A stretch of 64,000 bases of DNA, taken from NCBI GenBank assembly GCA_965200355.1, contig OZ241351.1:1488001-1552000 (forward strand). Reading direction: 5' to 3'. This stretch comes from Bin18 sp965200355. GTDB taxonomy: Bacteria > Desulfobacterota > Binatia > Bin18. A program made the position numbers and the translations under genes. This document shows, one piece after another, positions 8,135 to 15,345 of this stretch. Each line of letters opens with the position of its first letter. Within the stretch, counting starts at the first letter, position 1. The notes beneath the pieces are model-generated. The model was not told the origin of the DNA and made no database searches. It was given only the letters and a program-made list of their open reading frames with translations.

Positions 8135-9118
8135 ATGATCGTCTTTGCCGCTTTTCAGTTCGACCCCGAGGCGTCCAAAGATATCGACGAAACCAACTGG
8201 CCCGGCATTACGCTCCTCAAGGCGCAAATGAACGCCGACCTGCTGACCGACGACCTCAAGAAGAAACGCGCCAGCAATGAGAGCTTTTGGTTGATTGGAC
8301 AGCCGGACGTGGAAGTTGAGAGTTTTCAGTTTTTAGTTTCTGGTGAGGATGAGTGCAGGATTGCGGAATATGGAACGTTCACGAAGCTATCGGGACTTGA
8401 TCGTGTGGAAGCGGTCAATCGACTTGGTTGGCAGGATGTATGCCTGTACGCGCTCCTTTCCCAAGGAAGAGAAGTATGGCATTACCTCGCAGATACGGCG
8501 GGCTGGCGTTTCCATCCCGGCCAACATCGCCGAAGGTCAAGCCCGAAACTCGCCGGGGGAGTTCCGGCAGTTTCTTGGCATAGCCCAAGGCTCCTTGGCG
8601 GAATTGGAGACTTTGCTGACGATCTCGGAGCATTTGGCATATCTGACCTCGCGGGATGCCGAACGCTTATTGAACGACTGCGCAGAGATCGGAAAATTGT
8701 TGGCCGGCTTGAAGAAATCGCTACACGCCTGAAATTTCCCATCACCCCCCCCACGAAAAACTGGCAACCCAAAACTCAAAACTTGCACCGCGTATCCGTG
8801 CTCGGCTTTGACTACTACAACACCAAGACCGGCGGGGTAGAGTCTGGCGGGGCGGACAAGATCGCCATGTGGCTCTTGGACCCGGACTATGACGGGCGCA
8901 GCCTGTTCCCCCGCCAAGTCTTCTTCCCAATGGCCGGTGCCAAGGACGGCTGGGCCAAGCTCGCCCGCAACCTCAAAGCCGAAATTGACGCCGACCTGAT
9001 TGAAGCCTACCGCGGCACGGTCTCATTGCCCTTCGAGTCTGGCGAGCACCGCCGCATTGCGGTCAAGATCATTGATGACCGGGGGATTGAGAGTTTGAAA
9101 ATCGTGGAGGTGGGGTGA
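8135..9118 (+). CDS. mod: Mod C-terminal part, containing an in-frame 157-residue foreign insert
   Basis: Mod-family sequence resumes at 8042 (VISFGLDHAPLEQRQ) and is open to 9118, with the first ATG at 8135. Typical Mod C-terminal blocks are seen: FDPEASKDIDETNWPG, DLLTDDLKKKRASNESFW and, at the end, DKIAMWLLDPDYDGRSLFP, FFPMAGAKDGW and IVDDRG-like KIIDDRGIESLK. Between IGQPDVEV and HRVSVLGFDYYNTK lies the IVP element (8313-8790). The insert adds about 157 residues with no stop in the mod frame, so the host frame stays open although the insert's own gene lies in another frame. Whether this piece is translated is unknown, because the upstream half is out of frame. Confidence 0.8.
   Translation: MIVFAAFQFDPEASKDIDETNWPGITLLKAQMNADLLTDDLKKKRASNESFWLIGQPDVEVESFQFLVSGEDECRIAEYGTFTKLSGLDRVEAVNRLGWQDVCLYALLSQGREVWHYLADTAGWRFHPGQHRRRSSPKLAGGVPAVSWHSPRLLGGIGDFADDLGAFGISDLAGCRTLIERLRRDRKIVGRLEEIATRLKFPITPPTKNWQPKTQNLHRVSVLGFDYYNTKTGGVESGGADKIAMWLLDPDYDGRSLFPRQVFFPMAGAKDGWAKLARNLKAEIDADLIEAYRGTVSLPFESGEHRRIAVKIIDDRGIESLKIVEVG
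8313..8790 (+). mobile_element. IVP-type element B: four-helix-bundle gene with inverted terminal repeats, inserted in mod
   Basis: Mod homology breaks at about 8313 and resumes at about 8788. The left end has AAGTTGAGAGTTTTCAGTTTTT. The right end, read as its complement, has AAGTTTTGAGTTTT...CAGTTTTT, giving an imperfect terminal inverted repeat of roughly 35 bases. The interior carries a single gene (8349-8732) of the 23S rRNA intervening-sequence protein family. The layout (one four-helix-bundle gene inside a large hairpin) is that of intervening sequences found in bacterial 23S rRNA genes, but here the target is a protein gene. Boundaries are good to about 5 bases. Confidence 0.75.
8349..8732 (+). 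CDS. Four-helix-bundle protein (23S rRNA intervening-sequence protein / S23 family)
   Basis: 127 residues from the ATG at 8349; 8370 (MERSRSYRDL) is an alternative start. Family signatures: SYRDLIVWKRSIDLV at the start, FPKEEKYGITSQIRRA, VSIPANIAEGQARNS and a helical C-terminus ending LLAGLKKSLHA. The fold is an up-down four-helix bundle, related to the Avd accessory protein of diversity-generating retroelements. The biochemical role of IVPs is not established; they bind nucleic acid and form oligomers. The gene lies wholly inside mod, in a different frame, between the inverted repeats of element B. No DGR reverse transcriptase or template repeat is nearby. Confidence 0.9.
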   Translation: MSAGLRNMERSRSYRDLIVWKRSIDLVGRMYACTRSFPKEEKYGITSQIRRAGVSIPANIAEGQARNSPGEFRQFLGIAQGSLAELETLLTISEHLAYLTSRDAERLLNDCAEIGKLLAGLKKSLHA

Positions 9119-9132
9119 GGGGGAATAAAACG

Positions 9133-9441
9133 ATGACCGCTCATATTGCTATTCCCCAAGAACAGCTTCGGGCGTTCTGTCAACATTGGCAGATTACCGA
9201 ACTCGCATTATTTGGCTCGGTTCTCCGGGACGACTTCAGACCCGACAGCGATGTTGATGTGCTGGTGCGGTTTGAGAAAGAAAGTCGGCATACCCTCTTT
9301 GACCTGAGCCGCATGGAAGGAGAGTTAAAGGCCATATTCGGCCGTGAGGTTGATCTTGTCAGCCGGCGTGCCATTGAGACAAGCCGAAACTACCTGCGCC
9401 GGAAAGCTATCCTGGAGTCGGCTGAGGTCGTCTATGGATGA
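9133..9441 (+). CDS. MNT-type nucleotidyltransferase (MntA-like antitoxin), no HepT partner
   Basis: 102 residues from the ATG at 9133, with GAGGGG eight bases upstream. The nucleotidyltransferase motif is clear: LFGSVLRDDF followed by DSDVDVLV (GS-x-DxD). MntA proteins AMPylate and silence HEPN (HepT) ribonuclease toxins. A HepT gene normally sits next to mntA; here the downstream frame is only five codons (ATGGATGAGGAAGAGTAA) and then res begins. The antitoxin is thus an orphan lodged between mod and res, presumably after loss of the toxin. An independent role is possible. Confidence 0.85.
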   Translation: MTAHIAIPQEQLRAFCQHWQITELALFGSVLRDDFRPDSDVDVLVRFEKESRHTLFDLSRMEGELKAIFGREVDLVSRRAIETSRNYLRRKAILESAEVVYG

Positions 9442-9450
9442 GGAAGAGTA

Positions 9451-10149
9451 ATGGCCCAAGCAACGATAGATCGCCTCATCATCAACTCGCCCTATGCGGA
9501 ACCGGCGCGGTATTGGAAATATGAGCGCGAGACGCGGCTGTTTGCCCTGACCGAAGGCCGCCGGCCAGCCGGTTATGTGGTTGCGTAGGACGACTCCAAG
9601 GCGTTTGACGACCCTGGCATCTTTGTGGAAATCCCGCTGGTCAACCGGATTCGCCCGCGCGTCAAGACGTGGCGCGAGGCCGGCTATCCGGGGGTGACGG
9701 GCATGACCAAGCGGCTACTCGCGCACTGGACCGACGCGGAGGAATTCGAGACCCGGCGCTTTTTCTTTTGCCAGTTGGAGGCTGTTGAGACCCTGATCTG
9801 GCTGGTGGAAGCGCCGGCCGCGGCTCAGGGCGGTATCGACATTCCTACGGATGGTGGGGCCTTTCGTCGCCTATGCGCCAAGATGGCCACCGGCTCGGGC
9901 AAGACCATTGTCATGGCTATGGTCATTGCCTGGCACGTCCTGAATAAGGCCAGCCATTCGCAGGATAGCCGGTTCGCCGACCACGTCCTGGTCATAGCGC
10001 CGGGACTGACGGTCAAGAGCCGGCTGGCGGTCCTGGAGCCGTCCCACCCGGAGAACTACTACGAGGCGTTCAACATTGTTCCGTCCTCTCTGCGCGATAC
10101 GCTCCGTCAGGGCAAAATTGTTGTGCGCAACTGGCACACGCTCAACTAG
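9451..10149 (+). pseudogene. res: Type III restriction subunit (Res), 5' segment with in-frame amber stops
   Basis: Starts at the ATG at 9451 (RBS AGGAAG). Res homology is continuous (ARYWKYERETRLFALTEGRR, IPLVNRIRPRVKTWREAGYPG, FFFCQLEAVETLIWL) and includes the Walker A region MATGSGKTIVMAM. One reading frame is broken by TAG at 9586-9588, where the family has a non-stop residue, and ends at TAG 10147-10149, where the family has Trp (NWHTLN-W-ETEEKIAKK). The frame reopens directly afterwards. The protein would be the ATP-dependent translocase/endonuclease partner of Mod. With two ambers and a later frameshift it is almost surely inactive unless ambers are read through. Confidence 0.75.
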
Positions 10150-10227
10150 GAGACCGAGGAGAAGATCGCCAAGAAGCGTAGCGTCGATAAACGCGGGGCC
10201 AAGAGTGACGAAGCCTATGTCCGTGAC

Positions 10228-11748
10228 GTGCTGGGCGACCTAGCGCAGGCGCGCCATATCCTGGTCATCAACGATGAGGCGCATCATGCCTGGCGGGTGC
10301 CGGCCGGGGCCAGAATCCGGGGTATTGCCAAAAACGAGCTTGAGGAAGCAACCAAATGGGTTGGCGGCCTGGACCGCATCAATGCGGCGCGCGGCATTCT
10401 CGCCTGCTACGATTTTTCCGCCACACCCTTCGCACCGTCCGGTAAGCAAAGCTCTGAGGAGGGGCTGTTCGGCTGGATCGTCAGCGATTTTGGGCTGAAT
10501 GACGCTATTGAGGCCGGCTTGGTCAAAACGCCGCGCGTCGTGATCCGCGACGATGTCGTGCCGGACGCCACGACCTACAAGTCCCACCCGTATCATATCT
10601 ATAACGACCCGGAGGTCAAGGACGACCTGAACCGCAGGGCCAGACCGGAAGAGCCCTTGCCCGACCTCGTGACGAATGGCTATTACCTGCTCGGCTATGA
10701 CTGGCGTGAGACCGCAGCGGCGTGGCAGAAGGACAAGCCCGGCGTTCCGCCGGTGATGATTACCGTCGCCAATCGCACCGAAACCGCAGCCCGGATCAAG
10801 TACGCCTTTGACCACAAGAAGGTCCGTATTGACGCCCTGTGCGACGCTGAGCGCACTTTGCATATCGACTCGAAGACGCTCAACGAGGCCGAAGCGGGAG
10901 AAGAGGTTTTGAGTCGTCAGTTTCTAGTGAACAGTCTCAAAACTCAAAACTCCCAACTGAAAACTCAAAACTCAAAACCGACCACTAAAAGCTCCCAAGC
11001 CGAGTGGCTGCGCTTGCAGGTGGACACGGTAGGCCAAATCGGCAAGCCCGGTGAGCACATCCAGAACGTGATTTCCGTCGGGATGCTCTCCGAGGGCTGG
11101 GACGCCAAGACCGTTACCCACATCATGGGTCTGCGCGCCTTCTCCAGTCAGTTGCTGTGCGAGCAGGTGGTTGGGCGCGGCCTGCGTCGGACCACCTATG
11201 AAACGCACACCCAGACCGACCCCGTAACCGGGCAGGCAATCGAACTCTTCGAGCCGGAGTACGTCAACATCTTCGGGGTTCCTTTTACCTTCCTGCCGCA
11301 TGAGTCCCAGGAAAACGGCCCGCCACCACCGCCGGAGCCGAAGACAGTGGTTGAGCCGGTGGCGGACAAGGCCGCCTTCGAGATCGTCTGGCCGAATATC
11401 ATCCGCATCGGCCACGTATACCGGCCACACCTGCGCCTTGATTGGGAGCAGGTAACGCCCTTGCATATCAACGCCGGCCAAACAGTGCAGATCGCCGAGT
11501 TAGCTTCGACTGTTGACGGCAAGCCGGACCTGACAAAGATCGCAGCTATTGAACTGGAACGCCTGGCGCGGGAGTTCCGTACCCAGCGGATTATCTTCGA
11601 GACTGCCCGCGATGTGTACGACCAGATGCAGCAGAACTGGCAGGGGGCAAGGAGTTCCTCCTGGCTCAACTGGTGCGTCTGGTCGTACAGTTCATCCGTT
11701 CCGACCACATCCGCCTCACGCCGGCCCTGTTTTCTCAGGATGCGCTGA
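10228..11748 (+). CDS. res: Res central segment (helicase motifs II-VI), frameshifted at the 3' end
   Basis: Same frame as the upstream Res segment; family homology actually restarts right after the TAG at 10147. It carries the helicase motif II region ILVINDEAHHAW, the motif III region YDFSATPFAPSG, and motif VI (QVVGRGLRRT) after GMLSEGWDAKTVTHI. A palindromic element (10905-10979) is inserted in-frame and adds about 25 residues in a variable linker. At 11643-11647 a run of five G shifts the frame; six G would restore ..NWQGGKEFLLAQLVRL.. and lead into the next segment. After this the ORF reads non-homologous sequence to 11748. Confidence 0.8.
   Translation: MLGDLAQARHILVINDEAHHAWRVPAGARIRGIAKNELEEATKWVGGLDRINAARGILACYDFSATPFAPSGKQSSEEGLFGWIVSDFGLNDAIEAGLVKTPRVVIRDDVVPDATTYKSHPYHIYNDPEVKDDLNRRARPEEPLPDLVTNGYYLLGYDWRETAAAWQKDKPGVPPVMITVANRTETAARIKYAFDHKKVRIDALCDAERTLHIDSKTLNEAEAGEEVLSRQFLVNSLKTQNSQLKTQNSKPTTKSSQAEWLRLQVDTVGQIGKPGEHIQNVISVGMLSEGWDAKTVTHIMGLRAFSSQLLCEQVVGRGLRRTTYETHTQTDPVTGQAIELFEPEYVNIFGVPFTFLPHESQENGPPPPPEPKTVVEPVADKAAFEIVWPNIIRIGHVYRPHLRLDWEQVTPLHINAGQTVQIAELASTVDGKPDLTKIAAIELERLAREFRTQRIIFETARDVYDQMQQNWQGARSSSWLNWCVWSYSSSVPTTSASRRPCFLRMR
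10905..10979. mobile_element. Short palindromic element C, inserted in-frame in res
   Basis: A 75-base segment with a perfect 9-base terminal inverted repeat (GGTTTTGAG at 10905-10913, CTCAAAACC at 10971-10979) and inner CAGTTTCTAGT / AACTGAAAACTC arms. It shares CAGTTTCTAGT and the AACTCAAAACT repeats with element A, and similar ends with element B. The translated insert (LSRQFLVNSLKTQNSQLKT...) leaves the Res frame open. The behaviour recalls the Rickettsia palindromic elements that are tolerated inside proteins. Confidence 0.72.
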
Positions 11749-12284
11749 AAAGACGCCTGCTCATTACCCTGAATATGACCAAGGTGATCCAGCATATCTG
11801 GGAGGCGATTCGCTTCGAGAACACGGAGAAGCTGGAGCCGGTGTTTGACCGGGACCGCCCAATCTGTTCAACCGGCGACATGATGACATGGTATACGGGC
11901 AAGCCGTGTGCCTATACCGCCCGCAGCCATATCAATTTTTGTGTCTATGATAGTACCTGGGAGGCCGCCGAAGCCTTTGCGTTGGATCATCATTCCCTGG
12001 TCGATGCCTGGGTAAAAAACGACCATCTGGGCTTCGAGGTGTTCTATGTCCATCGTGGCGTGGTGCGTAAATATCGGCCCGACTTTCTCATCCGGCTCAG
12101 GTCCGGGCATATGCTTGTGCTGGAAACCAAGGGCTGGGATAGCGCCCAGAGCCGGACCAAACGCCGCTTTCTGGCTGAATGGACGCGGGCGGTCAATGAA
12201 CATGGTGGTTTTGGCCGCTGGTCCTGGGACGTGTCGAAACTTCCTGGCGATATCCACGCCATTCTTGCACGGCAGACGTGTTGA
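11673..12284 (+). CDS. res: Res 3' segment with endonuclease-type domain
   Basis: In the frame reached after the G-run at 11643. The ATG/GTG choice at 11673 is artificial because homology starts upstream in the previous segment. It encodes the family C-terminus: LNMTKVIQHIWEAIRFEN, STGDMMTWYTGKPC, SHINFCVYDSTWE, then the PD-(D/E)xK-like region RKYRPDFLIRL...LVLETKG. The last residues (ILARQTC) derive from a 22-base unit that is tandemly duplicated over the stop codon, so the native C-terminus may have been altered. Confidence 0.8.
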   Translation: MRLVVQFIRSDHIRLTPALFSQDALKRRLLITLNMTKVIQHIWEAIRFENTEKLEPVFDRDRPICSTGDMMTWYTGKPCAYTARSHINFCVYDSTWEAAEAFALDHHSLVDAWVKNDHLGFEVFYVHRGVVRKYRPDFLIRLRSGHMLVLETKGWDSAQSRTKRRFLAEWTRAVNEHGGFGRWSWDVSKLPGDIHAILARQTC

Positions 12285-12307
12285 GCTTGCACGGCAGACG
12301 TGTTGAG
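12264..12307. repeat. Perfect 22-bp tandem duplication over the res stop codon
   Basis: The unit CTTGCACGGCAGACGTGTTGAG fills 12264-12285 and is repeated exactly at 12286-12307. The first copy contains the res stop codon. It marks a recent slippage or insertion/excision event at the end of the restriction locus. Confidence 0.9.
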
Positions 12308-12339
12308 ACTACATAACTGCATGATGAAGGAGGGAGTCT

Positions 12340-13212
12340 ATGGAATTTGAAACCCTGGCCACCGGCTACGGCCTCGTCGAAGGGCCACGGACCGACGAGC
12401 AGAATCGGCTCTACTACAGTGATGTGCGGGGGGGCGGTGTCTTTCGGCGCAGCCCCGACGGGACGATTGAGACCTTAATCGCGGACCGGAAGTTTGTGGG
12501 CGGCATCGGCTTAAACGCGGCCGGCGGGATATTCGTGACGGGTCTGTCTCTGGCGCATTGGGATGAGCAGTCCGGCCAACTGCGGGATATCTTCACTGCG
12601 TGGGAGGGGAAGCCCCTGTTCGGCCTGAACGACCTCACTGTGGATGACCAGGGCAGTATCTGGGTCGGTTCGTTTGGCTGCGATATTCATACTTTTGACT
12701 TTAAGAGCACGCCGCCGGTGGGTTCACTCTTCCGCGTTGACCCGCCCGGCCAGGTGACGCACCTCTGGGAGGGAGTTGAGGTGACCAACGGCCTGGGCTT
12801 CAGCCCGGACCGCACCCTGCTCTACCACTGCGACTCCACCACCCGGGCCGTCTGGGCCTATGCGGTCGGTGCCGACCGCACGGTCAGCGACCGGCAACTC
12901 TTCGCGCAGTTACCCGAGGGAATGCCCGACGGCATGACCGTTGATGTCGAAGGCGGGGTCTGGGTCGCCACGGTGGCCGGACGGGGGGAAATCGTGCGTT
13001 TCAAGCCGGACGGCACGGTCGATCAACGCATCAAGGTCCCGGCCAAAACGATTACCAGTGTCGCTTTTGGCGGGCCCGACCTGTCGGACCTGTACGTCGT
13101 CACCGCCAACAACGATCAACGCCCGCTCAAGGGCAGCGTCTTTCGGGCGCGTTCAGATATTCCTGGGCTGCCCGTCCCCCAGGCTGGCTTCTCAGGAGGG
13201 AACCGATGTTAA
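12340..13212 (+). CDS. SMP-30/gluconolactonase family protein
   Basis: 290 residues, start supported by GGAGGG. The six-bladed beta-propeller signature is visible: LVEGPRTDEQNRLYYSDV near the start (metal-binding Glu), GLNDLTVDDQGSIWVGSFG, VTNGLGFSPD and MPDGMTVDVEGGVWVA. These enzymes hydrolyse lactones with a divalent metal bound by Glu, Asn and Asp. The gene opens a plus-strand cluster with an EthD protein (7-base overlap), an LLM monooxygenase and a selenoprotein. A lactone formed by Baeyer-Villiger-type oxidation by the LLM enzyme would be a logical substrate; that is inference. Confidence 0.88.
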   Translation: MEFETLATGYGLVEGPRTDEQNRLYYSDVRGGGVFRRSPDGTIETLIADRKFVGGIGLNAAGGIFVTGLSLAHWDEQSGQLRDIFTAWEGKPLFGLNDLTVDDQGSIWVGSFGCDIHTFDFKSTPPVGSLFRVDPPGQVTHLWEGVEVTNGLGFSPDRTLLYHCDSTTRAVWAYAVGADRTVSDRQLFAQLPEGMPDGMTVDVEGGVWVATVAGRGEIVRFKPDGTVDQRIKVPAKTITSVAFGGPDLSDLYVVTANNDQRPLKGSVFRARSDIPGLPVPQAGFSGGNRC

Positions 13213-13865
13213 AGTTTATGGCGACCGTCCGGCGTCTGGAGCATGTCTCGCATGACGAGCTGGTCCACGTCTGGGAAAATGTGCACGCCCCGCATGTCGT
13301 TTCGCTGGTCAAGCCGGAACGCTATCGCATCACCTTCTTCGAGCAAACGGCTGACGCCGGCCGCGGCCAACCGGACGGGATGGCCGAGCTATGGTTTCGG
13401 GACCGGGAACATTTTGAAACGACGATTGGCCGGCAGGCTCCGCCGGATATCGACGCTGACAAATTCAGCACCTATGCCGCTATCCAACCGGGCGGCAATC
13501 TGTTTGTGACCGAGCATCTCAACGTTGACGGGCCGACGACCCGCGACACCACCAAGCTCGTCTTCTTTGTCAAGAGACGCCAGGGCATTGGGCGCGCCCA
13601 CCTGGACGACTACTGGCTGAACGTCCATGTGCCGAATGTTGTCGCGGCCATCAATAAGACGCCGGCCGCGGTGCGTTATTCCGTGGACCTGGTTGACCTG
13701 GACGATGCTGAGCGAGAGCGCGCCTACGACGGGGTGGCGCAAATCTGGATTGACCATCCCAACGCAACCTTCGCTGATGTCCAGGGCTATGAGCCGGACG
13801 GTTTTGGCGAGCTGGTCCAACCCATGCTGGTATGCAGCGGGCACGAGGTGCGTATTGTGGGCTGA
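13206..13865 (+). CDS. EthD-domain protein, tandem ferredoxin-like domains
   Basis: 219 residues made of two similar dimeric alpha/beta-barrel halves. The first has KFMATVRRLEHVSHDELVHVW and NVHAPHVV; the second has KLVFFVKRRQGIGRAHLDDYW and NVHVPNVV. The repeated 'W..vH.p.V' motif is typical of EthD/YCII-like proteins, which occur in catabolic operons as small isomerases or accessory proteins. The start overlaps the SMP-30 gene end, so translation is coupled. A specific reaction cannot be read from sequence. Confidence 0.8.
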   Translation: MLKFMATVRRLEHVSHDELVHVWENVHAPHVVSLVKPERYRITFFEQTADAGRGQPDGMAELWFRDREHFETTIGRQAPPDIDADKFSTYAAIQPGGNLFVTEHLNVDGPTTRDTTKLVFFVKRRQGIGRAHLDDYWLNVHVPNVVAAINKTPAAVRYSVDLVDLDDAERERAYDGVAQIWIDHPNATFADVQGYEPDGFGELVQPMLVCSGHEVRIVG

Positions 13866-13974
13866 TTGGTGTCGGGAACGGACGCTCCATGCCCCAAGAT
13901 TCCTCTTGCTCCCGTCGTCCGTCTCTTATATTCTCGGCATTTTTGCAGATGTTTCCATAATAGGAGGACAGACT

Positions 13975-15324
13975 ATGCACTTCATGTGGTTTACCGAACG
14001 CGCCTATCACTACGACCCGGAAGAACACCCGGAGCAATACCGCGACCTCGAAAACGAGATTATTCGCAAACGCAGCTTTTTCGGAACGCCGAACCGCTAT
14101 TTTGACCGTCAGCACGGCGCGCGGCTGCTCAACCAGTATCTCGACGAGAAAATTTACACCGACCAGGAACTGATGAACTTTGACGGCATTATGCTCAACG
14201 AGCACCATGCCAACCCCTTCTGCCTGGGCGCGGTCATGGACGTCGAAGCCTCGGTCCTGGCCAAGGCGACCAGCCGGGTCAGAATGGCGCTGCTCGGCAA
14301 TCCGGTTCCCACGGTGTCGAATGCGCTCCGGCTGGCCGAAGAGCTGGCCATGATTGACCTGATTTCCAATGGCCGCCTGATCTCCGGTTGGGTCCGCGGC
14401 GCTGGCAGCGAACAGCTCGCCAATAACGCCAACCCGGCCTTTAACCGCGAATACTTTGAAGAGGGCATCGACTTTATCATCCAGTCGTGGACCAAGCCCG
14501 GCCCGTTTCGGTATGAGGGCAAACACTTCCACTTCCGACACGTCAACCCCTGGGTTTTGCCCGTTCAGGAGCCGCATCCGCCCTTCTGGATTCCTGGTCT
14601 TATCAGCCCGGAAACCGCGGCCTGGTGCGCCAAGAACCACTACCCCTACGTGGCCCTGGCCACTCGGCTCGAACCGACGCTGGAACTGTGGGATTTCTAT
14701 AATCAGGCCGCGGCCCGTGAAGGCTATCAGGCCGGACCAGAGAACTTTGGCTATCTCCAACCGGTCATGGTCGCGGATACGCAGGAACGCGCGGAAGAGA
14801 TGGGGAAGCGGATTCTGTACGGTGGTGCCTTTGCCCATTTTGCTCGGCCCGAATGGATGTTCCCACCGGGCTATAACTCGAAGGCCGCGACCCGCCGCCT
14901 GGCCCAGACGAACTTTGGCGTCAATGCTTCTGCCGGACCGCTCTACGGTGAGGGGGGAGAAACGACGACCGAAGAAATCGAAGCCGTCAAAAAGACCATT
15001 TACGACGGCTATCCCGGCGTTCTCAAGGAAATGGTCATGATCGCCGGGACGCCGGACCATGTGATTCCCAAGCTCAAGAAAATTCAGGATATCCTGCGGC
15101 CGGGCATCTTTTCCTTCTGGCTGGACGGCCCGGTGCCGGCCAAGGACCGGCTGCGTTGTCTGGAACTGCTCAATCGTGACGTGATCCCGGCCATGCGCGA
15201 GCACGGCAAGACGCTGGGGCTGCTTGACCCGTTTGAGAAAAAACCCGGCTCGCGGCCCCTGGCTAACGGCCGGCCCGAGCCTGTCAGTGACGCCGAGGCT
15301 TTGGCCGAGCTGATGGCCGCGTAG
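13975..15324 (+). CDS. LLM-class flavin-dependent monooxygenase
   Basis: 449 residues from an ATG with TAGGAGG upstream; the open frame extends further 5' but that part lies in the EthD gene in another frame. Luciferase-like TIM-barrel signatures: FDGIMLNEHHANPF, RLAEELAMIDLISNGRLISGWVRGAGSEQ (flavin/phosphate-binding region) and FWIPGLISPETA. These enzymes use FMNH2 from a separate reductase to oxidise organic substrates. A paralogue of the same length and architecture lies at 36786-38129. Position between the EthD protein and a GrdB-like selenoprotein suggests one catabolic operon. Confidence 0.9.
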   Translation: MHFMWFTERAYHYDPEEHPEQYRDLENEIIRKRSFFGTPNRYFDRQHGARLLNQYLDEKIYTDQELMNFDGIMLNEHHANPFCLGAVMDVEASVLAKATSRVRMALLGNPVPTVSNALRLAEELAMIDLISNGRLISGWVRGAGSEQLANNANPAFNREYFEEGIDFIIQSWTKPGPFRYEGKHFHFRHVNPWVLPVQEPHPPFWIPGLISPETAAWCAKNHYPYVALATRLEPTLELWDFYNQAAAREGYQAGPENFGYLQPVMVADTQERAEEMGKRILYGGAFAHFARPEWMFPPGYNSKAATRRLAQTNFGVNASAGPLYGEGGETTTEEIEAVKKTIYDGYPGVLKEMVMIAGTPDHVIPKLKKIQDILRPGIFSFWLDGPVPAKDRLRCLELLNRDVIPAMREHGKTLGLLDPFEKKPGSRPLANGRPEPVSDAEALAELMAA

Positions 15325-15345
15325 TCTGTCAGCAGGAGAACCCCG

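Noticed and set aside
8313..8790. Diversity-generating retroelement, suggested by the Avd-like four-helix bundle
   Set aside because: No reverse transcriptase, template repeat or variable repeat was found nearby; the terminal inverted repeats fit an IVP element instead.
9586..10149. Pyrrolysine or other general TAG reassignment
   Set aside because: Many intact genes here end in TAG (LLM, selenoprotein, DUF4326, amidase, amidohydrolase), so general reassignment is unlikely.
11643..11647. Poly-G tract in res as a phase-variation switch
   Set aside because: Phase-variable type III systems switch in mod, usually with longer tracts. Five G is short, and res also has two ambers, so decay or error is more likely.
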